This document shows positions 1 through 5,370 of a stretch of DNA of 5,443 nt, in pieces. Position 1 is the first letter of the stretch. The number at the start of each line of letters is the position of its first letter. Source of the stretch: Treponema sp. (GTDB lineage Bacteria; Spirochaetota; Spirochaetia; Treponematales; Breznakiellaceae). The notes under the pieces are model-generated. The model saw nothing but the letters and a program-made list of their open reading frames with translations, was not told where the DNA came from and made no database searches. The DNA is taken from NCBI GenBank assembly GCA_031258265.1, contig JAIRNB010000192.1:1-5443 (forward strand), in the 5' to 3' direction. The translations under genes were made by a program, and so were the position numbers.

Positions 1-376
1 TAGCGTCCCGGTAAGTCCGGCACCCAGTTCCCTTGATTCCCCAAGTTGCGTCATGACGCAGGCAGGACGCCCCCAGGATTCCCGCAATGTCCACGGCCTT
101 TTTGATCCGTTCCGCCTCCACACTGCTGTTCCCCCCCGAACCGTTCAGAAAATCGGCGCTTACCGCATAACAGGTGATCGATAAACCCGCCTTATCGCAG
201 GCGTTTCTCAGTTCTCCGGCAAAACCGGGAAGATCCTTCCCCTCCGGGGGGTTCAGCTCAATAAATTCAATAGCGCTGTAGCCAATCTCTTTGGCCCGGC
301 TTATGGCGTCAAAGAGGGTAAATCCCCCATTCTTAATGAGTTTTGAAAAACTGTAGGCGCTGATTCCTATCTTCAT
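1..376 (-). CDS. Sugar-phosphate isomerase/epimerase-like TIM-barrel protein, N-terminal part
   Basis: Reading leftwards from ATG at 376 the frame stays open to the window edge, giving 125 codons, so the C-terminal half lies outside. The protein begins MKIGISAYSFSKLIKNGGF, followed by a helix with AISRAKEIGYSAIEF, then ELNPPEGKDLPGF, and later a strand with LSITCYAVSADFL and the segment LGASCLRHDATWG near residues 100-112. The opening beta strand, the 'A.EIGY..IE' turn and the 'LGA..LRHDA' strand are typical of the xylose-isomerase-like/AP-endonuclease 2 superfamily, whose members isomerise or epimerise sugars or sugar phosphates, usually with a divalent metal. The metal-binding residues further along are not visible, and the substrate cannot be told. 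Start choice is supported by AGGAGG at 383-388, six bases before the ATG, and by a promoter at 401-429. It appears to be the first gene of its own transcript. The superfamily call is fairly secure; the exact enzyme is not. Confidence 0.82.
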   Translation of the reverse strand, partial: MKIGISAYSFSKLIKNGGFTLFDAISRAKEIGYSAIEFIELNPPEGKDLPGFAGELRNACDKAGLSITCYAVSADFLNGSGGNSSVEAERIKKAVDIAGILGASCLRHDATWGIKGTGCRTYRDA

Positions 377-382
377 TGTGTT

Positions 383-388
383 CCTCCT
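383..388 (-). promoter_or_regulatory. Ribosome binding site of the isomerase-like gene
   Basis: On the minus strand AGGAGG sits six bases before the ATG at 376. It is a full Shine-Dalgarno match and fixes the start of the gene. Confidence 0.85.
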
Positions 389-400
389 GCCGTTCTTTTT

Positions 401-429
401 ATTTTACGGGATTAAGATTTATATTTCAA
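401..429 (-). promoter_or_regulatory. Sigma70-type promoter for the isomerase-like gene
   Basis: On the minus strand the -35 box TTGAAA (424-429) and the -10 box TAAAAT (401-406) are separated by exactly 17 bases. Transcription would begin near 390-395 and leave a short leader containing the ribosome binding site. It lies just downstream of the minus-strand terminator at 462-501, which fits an insulated, independently transcribed gene. Predicted by eye from consensus. Confidence 0.65.
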
Positions 430-461
430 AATCCTTGACGGCCGGGGCGGTAAAGGGGGGT

Positions 462-501
462 AAAAAAAAGCAGTTTCGTAGGCCGCAGGCCGAAAAACTG
501 C
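462..501 (-). terminator. Rho-independent terminator, minus strand
   Basis: On the minus strand the arms GCAGTTT (495-501) and AAACTGC (470-476) enclose a smaller GGCC-TGC-GGCC hairpin and are followed directly by eight T (462-469). This is a canonical intrinsic terminator for transcription arriving from the right. No recognisable minus-strand gene lies between it and the plus-strand gene that starts at 903, so what it terminates is unclear. If a distant promoter also feeds the isomerase gene, this hairpin would act as an attenuator. Confidence 0.7.
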
Positions 502-550
502 CAAAGTTTCGGCAAAACCAACCGGATTTTACAAGGGGTTCAATTTGCTA

Positions 551-579
551 TTGTATTTTTTTTCCCCAACTTGTAGAAT
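551..579 (+). promoter_or_regulatory. Candidate plus-strand promoter
   Basis: TTGTAT (551-556) and TAGAAT (574-579) are separated by 17 bases. The -10 matches the consensus at five of six positions, the -35 only at TTG. It is the best plus-strand promoter I can see before the lipoprotein gene and would produce a leader of about 320 nt. Nothing closer to the gene has both boxes: TATATT at 874-879 has no -35 partner. Confidence 0.35.
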
Positions 580-678
580 ACGGAATGGTCTTTGCCGCCG
601 CATACAGTCCTGTCTCTCTTTTTACCCTGATTGACGGTGATCCGCGGGGCAGTTACCCCCCCAGGGGCGCATATACTT

Positions 679-701
679 AAAAATAACCCGCCGCAGGCGG
701 G
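679..701 (-). terminator. Second terminator-like hairpin, minus strand
   Basis: On the minus strand CCCGCC and GGCGGG (687-701) form a six-pair GC stem with a TGC loop, followed by TTATTTTTAA (677-686). This fits a short intrinsic terminator reading leftwards. As with the hairpin at 462-501, no gene is visible in front of it. In the plus direction there is no T tract after the stem. Confidence 0.45.
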
Positions 702-731
702 AGTCTTATCTAAATCCGCCGCCGGACGTTT

Positions 732-754
732 CAGGGCAGGGATCGAAGGCCCTG
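732..754. repeat. Stem-loop, 6 bp stem
   Basis: CAGGGC (732-737) and GCCCTG (749-754) are perfect inverted repeats around an 11-base loop. There is no T tract on either side, so it is not a terminator. It would lie within the leader of a transcript starting near 585. Confidence 0.35.
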
Positions 755-800
755 CGCGGTGGAGACGCTTTACCATACGTCCAATACCCCAGGCAAAGTT

Positions 801-822
801 CCATACCGGTTAAGCGGTATGG
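801..822. repeat. Stem-loop, 8 bp perfect stem
   Basis: CCATACCG (801-808) and CGGTATGG (815-822) form a perfect eight-pair stem with the loop GTTAAG. Two G-T wobbles could extend it outward. There is no T tract. It lies about 80 bases before the lipoprotein start, so it could be a leader element or a protein-binding palindrome. Confidence 0.45.
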
Positions 823-890
823 GGGCGCAGAAAATATTGCCGTTTAACAGCGGCTGTCGGCGGACACTAAACGTATATTTTTACTGTACG

Positions 891-896
891 AAGGAG
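891..896 (+). promoter_or_regulatory. Ribosome binding site deciding the GTG start at 903
   Basis: AAGGAG lies six bases before GTG at 903. The ATG at 901 is out of frame and followed at once by TGA, so the Shine-Dalgarno and the signal peptide together point to GTG as the true start. Confidence 0.8.
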
Positions 897-902
897 TGCA
901 AT

Positions 903-1418
903 GTGAAAACAGTTCTTTTTGGATGCATGGGCGCAGCCCTTGTCTTTCTCTTTGGCTCGTGTGTGACCGCCACCCCCTCTGTTGATTCCTCAACCATGAA
1001 TATCGCCAATCCCGATATATCCATTGCGCCGTTAACGCCGGAGGATTATACGGTCCTGGGAACCGTTTCGGGAAGCGGCAAAGTGTCATTCAATTCGGGT
1101 ACGGGAGAATACACCGGGGATACGCTAAAATATGGTTCCCTTGGGGGACTTGGTTCTATAGGGCATATCAACACTGTAACAACCTCGAGTGGTCCGTTTG
1201 GTCTTTTCCAGTCTACGCAGAACGTAGTCAATACGCCCTCCAATTCCCGCGAAATGGCGATTGGCAACGCCACCTATGCGTTAATCGAACAGGCGAAGGC
1301 CCTGAACGCCGACGCGGTGATCTTTGTGACAACGGCGGTCGAATCAACAGGCGACGCGAGCGCAAAGACCACGACGACAACCGCGACAGTCAAAGGGACC
1401 GCCATCAAATTAAAGTAG
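903..1418 (+). CDS. Small secreted lipoprotein with YbjQ-like C-terminal pattern
   Basis: GTG at 903 with AAGGAG six bases upstream gives 171 residues. The protein starts MKTVLFGCMGAALVFLFGSC, a short basic n-region, a hydrophobic core and a lipobox ending in Cys20, so the mature protein should be lipid-anchored in the membrane. The open frame continues 48 codons further upstream, but that extension would bury the signal peptide and lacks a ribosome binding site. After a polar linker there is YTVLGTVSGSG (about residues 50-60), a Gly/Ser/Thr-rich middle, then a helix with ATYALIEQAKALNADAVIFV and a closing strand VKGTAIKLK. The 'LGTVSG', 'A...A..L.ADAVI' and 'V.GTAIKL' elements recall the YbjQ/RcsF-like small-domain fold, but this is resemblance by eye and the function is unknown. 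The stop codon abuts a palindromic structure. It appears monocistronic and convergent with rsmA. Confidence 0.8.
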   Translation: MKTVLFGCMGAALVFLFGSCVTATPSVDSSTMNIANPDISIAPLTPEDYTVLGTVSGSGKVSFNSGTGEYTGDTLKYGSLGGLGSIGHINTVTTSSGPFGLFQSTQNVVNTPSNSREMAIGNATYALIEQAKALNADAVIFVTTAVESTGDASAKTTTTTATVKGTAIKLK

Positions 1419-1490
1419 GAGTTTGTTGCGCTTTGCGCCTAAAATGGTATAAATATTCACATCAGTGAATATTTATACCTTACAAACTCC
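1418..1490. repeat. Nested palindromic element with a three-way-junction shape
   Basis: The outer arms GGAGTTTGT (1418-1426) and ACAAACTCC (1482-1490) are perfect inverted repeats. Inside are a small GCGC-TTT-GCGC hairpin (1428-1438) and a perfect 15-pair stem, GGTATAAATATTCAC (1446-1460) against GTGAATATTTATACC (1465-1479), with the loop ATCA. Together they would fold as a three-way junction. The first base is the last base of the lipoprotein stop codon. The 15-pair stem lacks a proper T tract on the plus strand and has only ATTTTA after it on the minus strand, so it may serve as a weak bidirectional terminator, but its regular nested form looks more like a compact repeat unit. Confidence 0.7.
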
Positions 1491-1492
1491 AA

Positions 1493-1607
1493 GCAAACCA
1501 CAGGTTTGCAAAGCTGCCCAATAATTGTAATTTTTTGCCCAGGCGCCTGTGGCGCCCTTTATGCAAAAAATCTACAAGTGCAACAGGCTGCTAGCCCACG
1601 GGTTTGC
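1493..1607. repeat. Long imperfect palindrome overlapping the 3' end of rsmA
   Basis: Outer arms GCAAACC (1493-1499) and GGTTTGC (1601-1607) pair. Inside them AGCTGCC (1512-1518) matches GGCTGCT (1586-1592) at six of seven positions. TTGTAATTTTTTGC (1525-1538) pairs with GCAAAAAATCTACAA (1563-1577) over 14 pairs with one bulged base, and the tip is GGCGCC-TGT-GGCGCC (1542-1556). An alternative local hairpin pairs 1493-1499 with 1503-1509. The order is T-run on the left arm and A-run on the right arm, the reverse of an intrinsic terminator. It begins two bases after the element ending at 1490 and contains the last 15 rsmA codons and its stop. Confidence 0.65.
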
Positions 1608-2461
1608 AGCTCCAAAGCCAGACTCCGAAACTGGGGAATATCCAGATTTTCGGGCCGCTCCTCCGGTCTAATTCCCGAAGCCTCCAGGGCCGCCATAGCC
1701 AGATCTTTAGGGGACCGTTCTTTTACCATACCATAAGACGCCACAAAAGAGCACAGGGAATTCTTAACTGTTTTCCGGCGCTTGGAAAAGAGCTGCCGTA
1801 CCAGAGGATAAAACAGGGGGAGAGGGGGAAGGGACAGGGCCTCGTCCCGGAGATCAAGCCTTAGACCCAGAGAGTCAACCCGGGGAGAGGGATAGAAGGA
1901 GGCCCCCCCCATGGTCATGAGGGCTTTTACTTTGTAGACCCCGGCGATAAGCACCGAAAAAGAAGAATAATCATCCTGGCCGGGACGGGCGATCATCCGC
2001 CGCCCCACTTCCCTTTGAACCGTTACTACCAAACGCCGAAAAAAACGTTTCCCCTCGATAAAATTTCCCAAAAGGACCGCGGCGATATTGTAAGGCAGAT
2101 TCCCCAGAAGGTAGGGGGCCGCCTTTTCCCCTTTCCAGGTTTTGAGGACATCCCCGGAAACCAGGGTAAAGTCCGGCCGGCCGCCAAATTCTTCCCGTAG
2201 GTACAGGGTAAAGCCCGGATCAATCTCGAAACCCCTGACTACGGCCCCCGCCGCCAGGAGTTCCCAGGTCATGGCCCCCAGGCCGGGACCTATTTCCCAG
2301 ACATCATCCCCCGGCGAAAGTTCCAGGGCTTCGACAAGCCTTGTCCGGAAAGCGGGGTTGATCAAAAAATTCTGTCCCAGTTTTTTACGCATCCCAAGCC
2401 CCCGCTCATCTAGGAAGGCCCTTAATGAGGCGGGGGAATCGTAGTTAAGGCTGCCTGTCAT
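1559..2461 (-). CDS. rsmA: 16S rRNA (adenine1518-N6/adenine1519-N6)-dimethyltransferase RsmA (KsgA)
   Basis: 300 residues. RsmA transfers four methyl groups from S-adenosylmethionine to two adjacent adenines in the 3' terminal helix of 16S rRNA during small-subunit maturation in the cytoplasm. Family signatures are clear: KKLGQNFL at residues 26-33, the SAM-binding loop EIGPGLGAMTWEL at 56-68, acidic FEID at 78-81, SGD at 102-104, the catalytic motif NLPYNIA at 121-127, FYPSPRVDS at 189-197, and FSKRRKTVKNSL at 225-236 in the C-terminal domain. The ATG at 2461 lies 15 bases after the comEC stop with no clear ribosome binding site, so translation probably depends on coupling to comEC. A later ATG (residue 24) would cut into the conserved N-terminal part. 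The family-like sequence ends near residue 284; the tail QTRGLAACCTCRFFA is encoded inside the palindrome at 1493-1607 and looks like a later addition. Confidence 0.95.
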   Translation of the reverse strand: MTGSLNYDSPASLRAFLDERGLGMRKKLGQNFLINPAFRTRLVEALELSPGDDVWEIGPGLGAMTWELLAAGAVVRGFEIDPGFTLYLREEFGGRPDFTLVSGDVLKTWKGEKAAPYLLGNLPYNIAAVLLGNFIEGKRFFRRLVVTVQREVGRRMIARPGQDDYSSFSVLIAGVYKVKALMTMGGASFYPSPRVDSLGLRLDLRDEALSLPPLPLFYPLVRQLFSKRRKTVKNSLCSFVASYGMVKERSPKDLAMAALEASGIRPEERPENLDIPQFRSLALELQTRGLAACCTCRFFA

Positions 2462-2476
2462 GGGTCAAATAGGGCG

Positions 2477-4015
2477 TTAAGGAAGGGGCGGAATCCGGCT
2501 TACCGCAAGCCTGCGCCTTTCCGCAAAGATAAAGATCAAAACCGCCAGGAAGACTGAAAAGATCAGTATCCCGGCCCCGAAGCCAAAGGCCCCGGCGGGA
2601 TTTTCCAGGATAATCCCCGGGGCCCGGGAGGAAAGGGCCGCCAGTTTTTCCAGGACCGTGTAAAGCAGGGAAAGGGCCATTCCCAGATACCGGGCCAGGA
2701 AGGGAAAGACCAGATCGAAGGCAAGGTAGCCGATGGAAAGGATCATAAACAGGGTTGTCAGCGGAACTATCACCAGACCCGTCAGGATTCCCGCCGGCCG
2801 CAGCGAGGCAAAAGCGGCGGCGCTTATGAAAGAGGTGGCAACGAAAGCCCCTGAAGACGCGGCGAGGGGATCCAAAAGGGGCCGGGGAATCTTTCCCCGG
2901 AACAAGCCGGCTATCTTTGAACCAATGCGGAGAATCCCCCACAGGGCCAGGTAAGACAAAATAAAGGAAATTGAAGTTCCCGATTCCGGGCGGATCAGAA
3001 TTTGGATGAGAAAGGCGAGGCTCAAAAGCGAAGCGGGATTCCCCGCCAGGGAGAAGATCAGCGCCACGGCCCCCAGGAGGTACATGATCGCCGCCCGATC
3101 CAGGGAAGGCTGGGAACCTACGAGGAACACATAAGCCAGGATAAAAAAAGCCCCCAGGACAGCCGCCCCCCTTAGGCCCAGGGGAGGCTTGAAAATAAGG
3201 GCGATAAGGGCGGAAAGGACCGCCAAATGCATTCCCGACAGGGCAAGGACATGGGAAATTCCCGCTTCCCGGTAGGAACGGGCCAGGGTGGAATCCAGGT
3301 TATCCCGGACCCCTAAAAGCAGGGCCAGGGAAAGACTCCCCCAGGAGGAATTGTCCCGGCGGCTAAACCGGGATACCAGGTTTCTCCGAAGGCCGGTACG
3401 AAACCGTTCCAGGGGCGGCGCGGGGGAAATGATATGAACAGCCGCAGCCCGAAACAAACCGGGGCCCCCTTCCCCGGACCGGGGCGGAAGAAAATTTCCC
3501 TCCAGGTATACCCTGCTTTTTCTGCCGAATTCTTTTAGTTCCTCCAGACGGCCGCCGGGAAAAATCACCGTTACCCGGCCCCGGGCGGAACTTCTTACCT
3601 TGGGATTGCCGGTTCCCCAGCTCCGTTCAAGTTTAAGGGCGGCCATGCCGTTCCCCCCGGAAAGGGCCCGGGGATCTTCCAGCACCAGCCCCTCCAGGGC
3701 GCCGATCTGTTCTTCCGGCAGCCCCAAAGCCGGCCTCCCGGGGAGGCCCAGCCCCAAAGCGGCGCCAAGGGCAAGGCCCAGGGCAAATGAAGCGCCCAGA
3801 ATGCGGATATGACGGGAAGAACGTCCCGTCAAAACGAAGGGGGGTCCCAGGGCCAGAAAGACGGACCACAGTATTACCGCGGCAAAGGCCCAGGAAACGG
3901 CGGCGCCGGGAAACAAAGGATGATCCAGGGAATTAAAAAAATAAAGTCCATAGAAAGAAAGGACAGTTCCCGCGCTTAAAGCCGAAAGGGGGAACGGGTA
4001 TTTTAGTTTTACCAT
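2477..4015 (-). CDS. ComEC/Rec2-type membrane protein lacking the metallo-beta-lactamase domain
   Basis: 512 residues. In competent bacteria ComEC forms the inner-membrane channel through which single-stranded DNA enters the cytoplasm. Here hydrophobic segments occupy about residues 10-60 and 72-92. A soluble part at 100-200, with EGLVLEDPRAL and strands such as GRVTVIF and SRVYLEGNFL, fits the OB-like N-terminal domain. The competence domain starts near 225 with LALLLGVRDNL, REAGISHVLALSGMHLAVL (249-267) and GSQPSLDRAAIMYLL (300-314), followed by further membrane helices including FILSYLALWGI (351-361) and VIVPLTTLFMIL, ending at a basic tail near 500. The C-terminal metallo-beta-lactamase domain of full-length ComEC (usually about 700-800 residues) is absent, and there is no room for it before rsmA. 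The ATG overlaps the previous gene by seven bases, and the nearest GGGAGG is too distant (16 bases), suggesting coupled translation. DNA uptake is unproven. Confidence 0.88.
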   Translation of the reverse strand: MVKLKYPFPLSALSAGTVLSFYGLYFFNSLDHPLFPGAAVSWAFAAVILWSVFLALGPPFVLTGRSSRHIRILGASFALGLALGAALGLGLPGRPALGLPEEQIGALEGLVLEDPRALSGGNGMAALKLERSWGTGNPKVRSSARGRVTVIFPGGRLEELKEFGRKSRVYLEGNFLPPRSGEGGPGLFRAAAVHIISPAPPLERFRTGLRRNLVSRFSRRDNSSWGSLSLALLLGVRDNLDSTLARSYREAGISHVLALSGMHLAVLSALIALIFKPPLGLRGAAVLGAFFILAYVFLVGSQPSLDRAAIMYLLGAVALIFSLAGNPASLLSLAFLIQILIRPESGTSISFILSYLALWGILRIGSKIAGLFRGKIPRPLLDPLAASSGAFVATSFISAAAFASLRPAGILTGLVIVPLTTLFMILSIGYLAFDLVFPFLARYLGMALSLLYTVLEKLAALSSRAPGIILENPAGAFGFGAGILIFSVFLAVLIFIFAERRRLAVSRIPPLP

Positions 4016-5370
4016 TTAAGATTGTTCAGGGCCTCCCTGGACGCAGCCTTGACGCTTTCGGAGTAATCCAAATAGGCAACATAATGAAGATTGTCAAAGG
4101 CGATTTTATTCCTCATTTCACCAAGGGCCTTAATCACTCCCAGGACCAGGGCCTCATCATTTTCGTTAAAGGTCCCGTCTTTTTTTGCCCGTTCAAACTG
4201 GGAATTAAGATAACCCAGCTCCAGGGAAAGGGCCTGGGCTCCATTGGGGCTATTCATCGCCGAAAGGCAGCTTATTACCTCCAGAAGCCGGTCCCGGTGC
4301 CGGTTTATCTTATTCTCCTGGTACTCCCCCTGGACCCGGTAGAAATACTGCAGTACCGTTGTATCGGCGCCGGTCCATTTAAGATCCGTCAGCGTCCGGA
4401 TCGCCAGGGTACAAAGGCTTGTCAAGGCGGATTCATAACCGGCGGGAAAACTCTCCTCCATGCCGATTTCCAGGGCGGTTTGGGCAAAGGCGCCCTTTTC
4501 CGCATCGTCCATGCGGGAGCTGGAAACGGCCGCCCGGAAAACCGCCAGTTTTTCTACGGGGGGATTTTTCCGCAGTATCTCCGTCAGACTCCCTGCCAAA
4601 TCCACGGGAAGACCTTCCAGGGCCAGGACCGCCTGCGCCGTCACCGCTTCGGGATAACCCGATGTGAGGACGGCAAAAAGCACGGGAAAGGAACTCTCCT
4701 CCCCCAGCGCGCCCAGGGCGTTTATGCAGGCGGAGATGGTAGACATATCAATGTCCATGCCGGAACGGTACAGGCTGTTCTGATTCGCCAAAAATTGGTT
4801 AAGGTTTTCCGATACATGGCTGTTTCCCTTTCCCAGAATAGCCAGGGCGTCCAGGGCGGCGATTCTGGCCTGGGAATCCCGGAAACTGGTAAAAATTTTC
4901 CACAAGGTGTCAATACTTTGGGTATGGCCGCTGTTTCCGGCCCCCCGGGCGGCAATAACCGTCAGGTTGTTAAGGTCCGAATCCCCCCGCAGGATTTCCG
5001 CGTTTTGCAGGGAAAAAACCAGGGCGTCCTCGTATAGCCGGCCGATGAATTCCGAAGCCCGTTCATCGGTGGCGGCATCCAGCAAAACCCCTACCTTGGT
5101 GGAAAGGCTGGCCCGCATGAAATTCCGCTGATACGAGTAGAGAATAGAATCCTGGGCCCCGGCGGCCGGCCCCAGGGAAAAGAAAAAACACAGGATTGCT
5201 GTTACCTGTAATACCGTCTTAACAGCGGAAGGCGGGAAATGGGGCCCCGCCAATTCCGCCGAATTTGTTTTTTTACCGGAATTGACGGCCAAAAACCCGT
5301 CTGAGCGGGAGAGGCCGCGCGGCGCGGAGGACATAAACCCGGCATCCGGCCTGACAAAAAGAAAAATCAC
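4009..5370 (-). CDS. Exported helical-repeat (HEAT-like) protein
   Basis: 453 residues from GTG at 5370, with GGAGGGAGG ending six bases before it and a four-base GTGA overlap with the preceding gene. An unusually long, polar N-terminus of about 50 residues precedes a hydrophobic stretch, VLQVTAILCFFFSLGP (53-68), and an AGA-Q signal-peptidase-like site near 70-73, so the protein is probably exported to the periplasm. The rest is almost entirely alpha-helical with repeated helix pairs of HEAT type: DSQARIAALDALAILGKG (165-182), TISACINALGALGEESSFPVL (211-231), EAVTAQAVLALEGL (241-254), EALVLGVIKALGEMRNKIAF (406-425) and ESVKAASREALNNL (438-451). No catalytic motif is visible. HEAT arrays are usually binding scaffolds, so a structural or assembly role is a reasonable guess. 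The stop overlaps the comEC start. Internal starts (ATG 5334, TTG 5292 or 5253) have no good ribosome binding site. Confidence 0.8.
   Translation of the reverse strand: MIFLFVRPDAGFMSSAPRGLSRSDGFLAVNSGKKTNSAELAGPHFPPSAVKTVLQVTAILCFFFSLGPAAGAQDSILYSYQRNFMRASLSTKVGVLLDAATDERASEFIGRLYEDALVFSLQNAEILRGDSDLNNLTVIAARGAGNSGHTQSIDTLWKIFTSFRDSQARIAALDALAILGKGNSHVSENLNQFLANQNSLYRSGMDIDMSTISACINALGALGEESSFPVLFAVLTSGYPEAVTAQAVLALEGLPVDLAGSLTEILRKNPPVEKLAVFRAAVSSSRMDDAEKGAFAQTALEIGMEESFPAGYESALTSLCTLAIRTLTDLKWTGADTTVLQYFYRVQGEYQENKINRHRDRLLEVISCLSAMNSPNGAQALSLELGYLNSQFERAKKDGTFNENDEALVLGVIKALGEMRNKIAFDNLHYVAYLDYSESVKAASREALNNLKW

Larger units (their letters stand above)
430..902. other. Long gene-poor interval with several hairpins
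   Basis: No reading frame here of either strand has a ribosome binding site together with a recognisable protein. The short open frames (about 60-100 codons) overlap the hairpins and one another and resemble no family I know. The interval holds a terminator at 462-501, a candidate plus-strand promoter at 551-579, a second minus-strand terminator-like hairpin at 679-701, and stem-loops at 732-754 and 801-822. The nine bases GCCGCAGGC recur at 482-490 and 690-698, each time forming the tip of a hairpin with a GCA loop. It may be a structured leader, one or more small RNAs, or remnants of dispersed repeats. Confidence 0.5.

Noticed and set aside
732..754. tRNA-like T-arm sequence (TTCGATC on the minus strand)
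   Set aside because: The surrounding bases do not form a five-pair T stem, and no acceptor, D or anticodon arm can be built around it.
540..776. A 78-codon minus-strand frame that could have explained the terminator at 462-501
   Set aside because: No ribosome binding site is visible before the ATG at 776, it runs straight through the hairpin at 687-701, and the product shows no recognisable domain or signal peptide.
378..813. Short plus-strand frames (378-680 and 631-813) in the gene-poor stretch
   Set aside because: They overlap the promoter, terminator and hairpins, lack ribosome binding sites and encode low-information products rich in Pro, Gly and Arg.
759..902. Upstream extension of the lipoprotein frame to an ATG at 759
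   Set aside because: It would place 48 residues before the signal peptide and has no ribosome binding site, whereas GTG 903 has AAGGAG at ideal spacing and a normal lipoprotein leader.
901..906. ATG-TGA minimal start-stop overlapping the GTG start
   Set aside because: It could be a regulatory start-stop element, but the ATG lies only four bases after AAGGAG, and the overlap is easily explained by chance.
1542..1556. GGCGCC-TGT-GGCGCC as an intrinsic terminator of rsmA or of the lipoprotein gene
   Set aside because: Neither strand has a T tract immediately after the stem; the A/T runs are arranged the wrong way round for an intrinsic terminator.
2445..2942. A 165-codon minus-strand frame inside comEC
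   Set aside because: It overlaps comEC out of frame on the same strand, and its Gly/Pro/Arg-rich product is typical of a shadow frame; the ComEC frame has clear family motifs.
4084..5037. A 317-codon plus-strand open frame opposite the HEAT-like gene
   Set aside because: It lies wholly antisense to a gene with a ribosome binding site, operon overlaps and a recognisable repeat pattern. Its translation resembles no family, and GC-rich third positions on the real strand easily leave such frames open.
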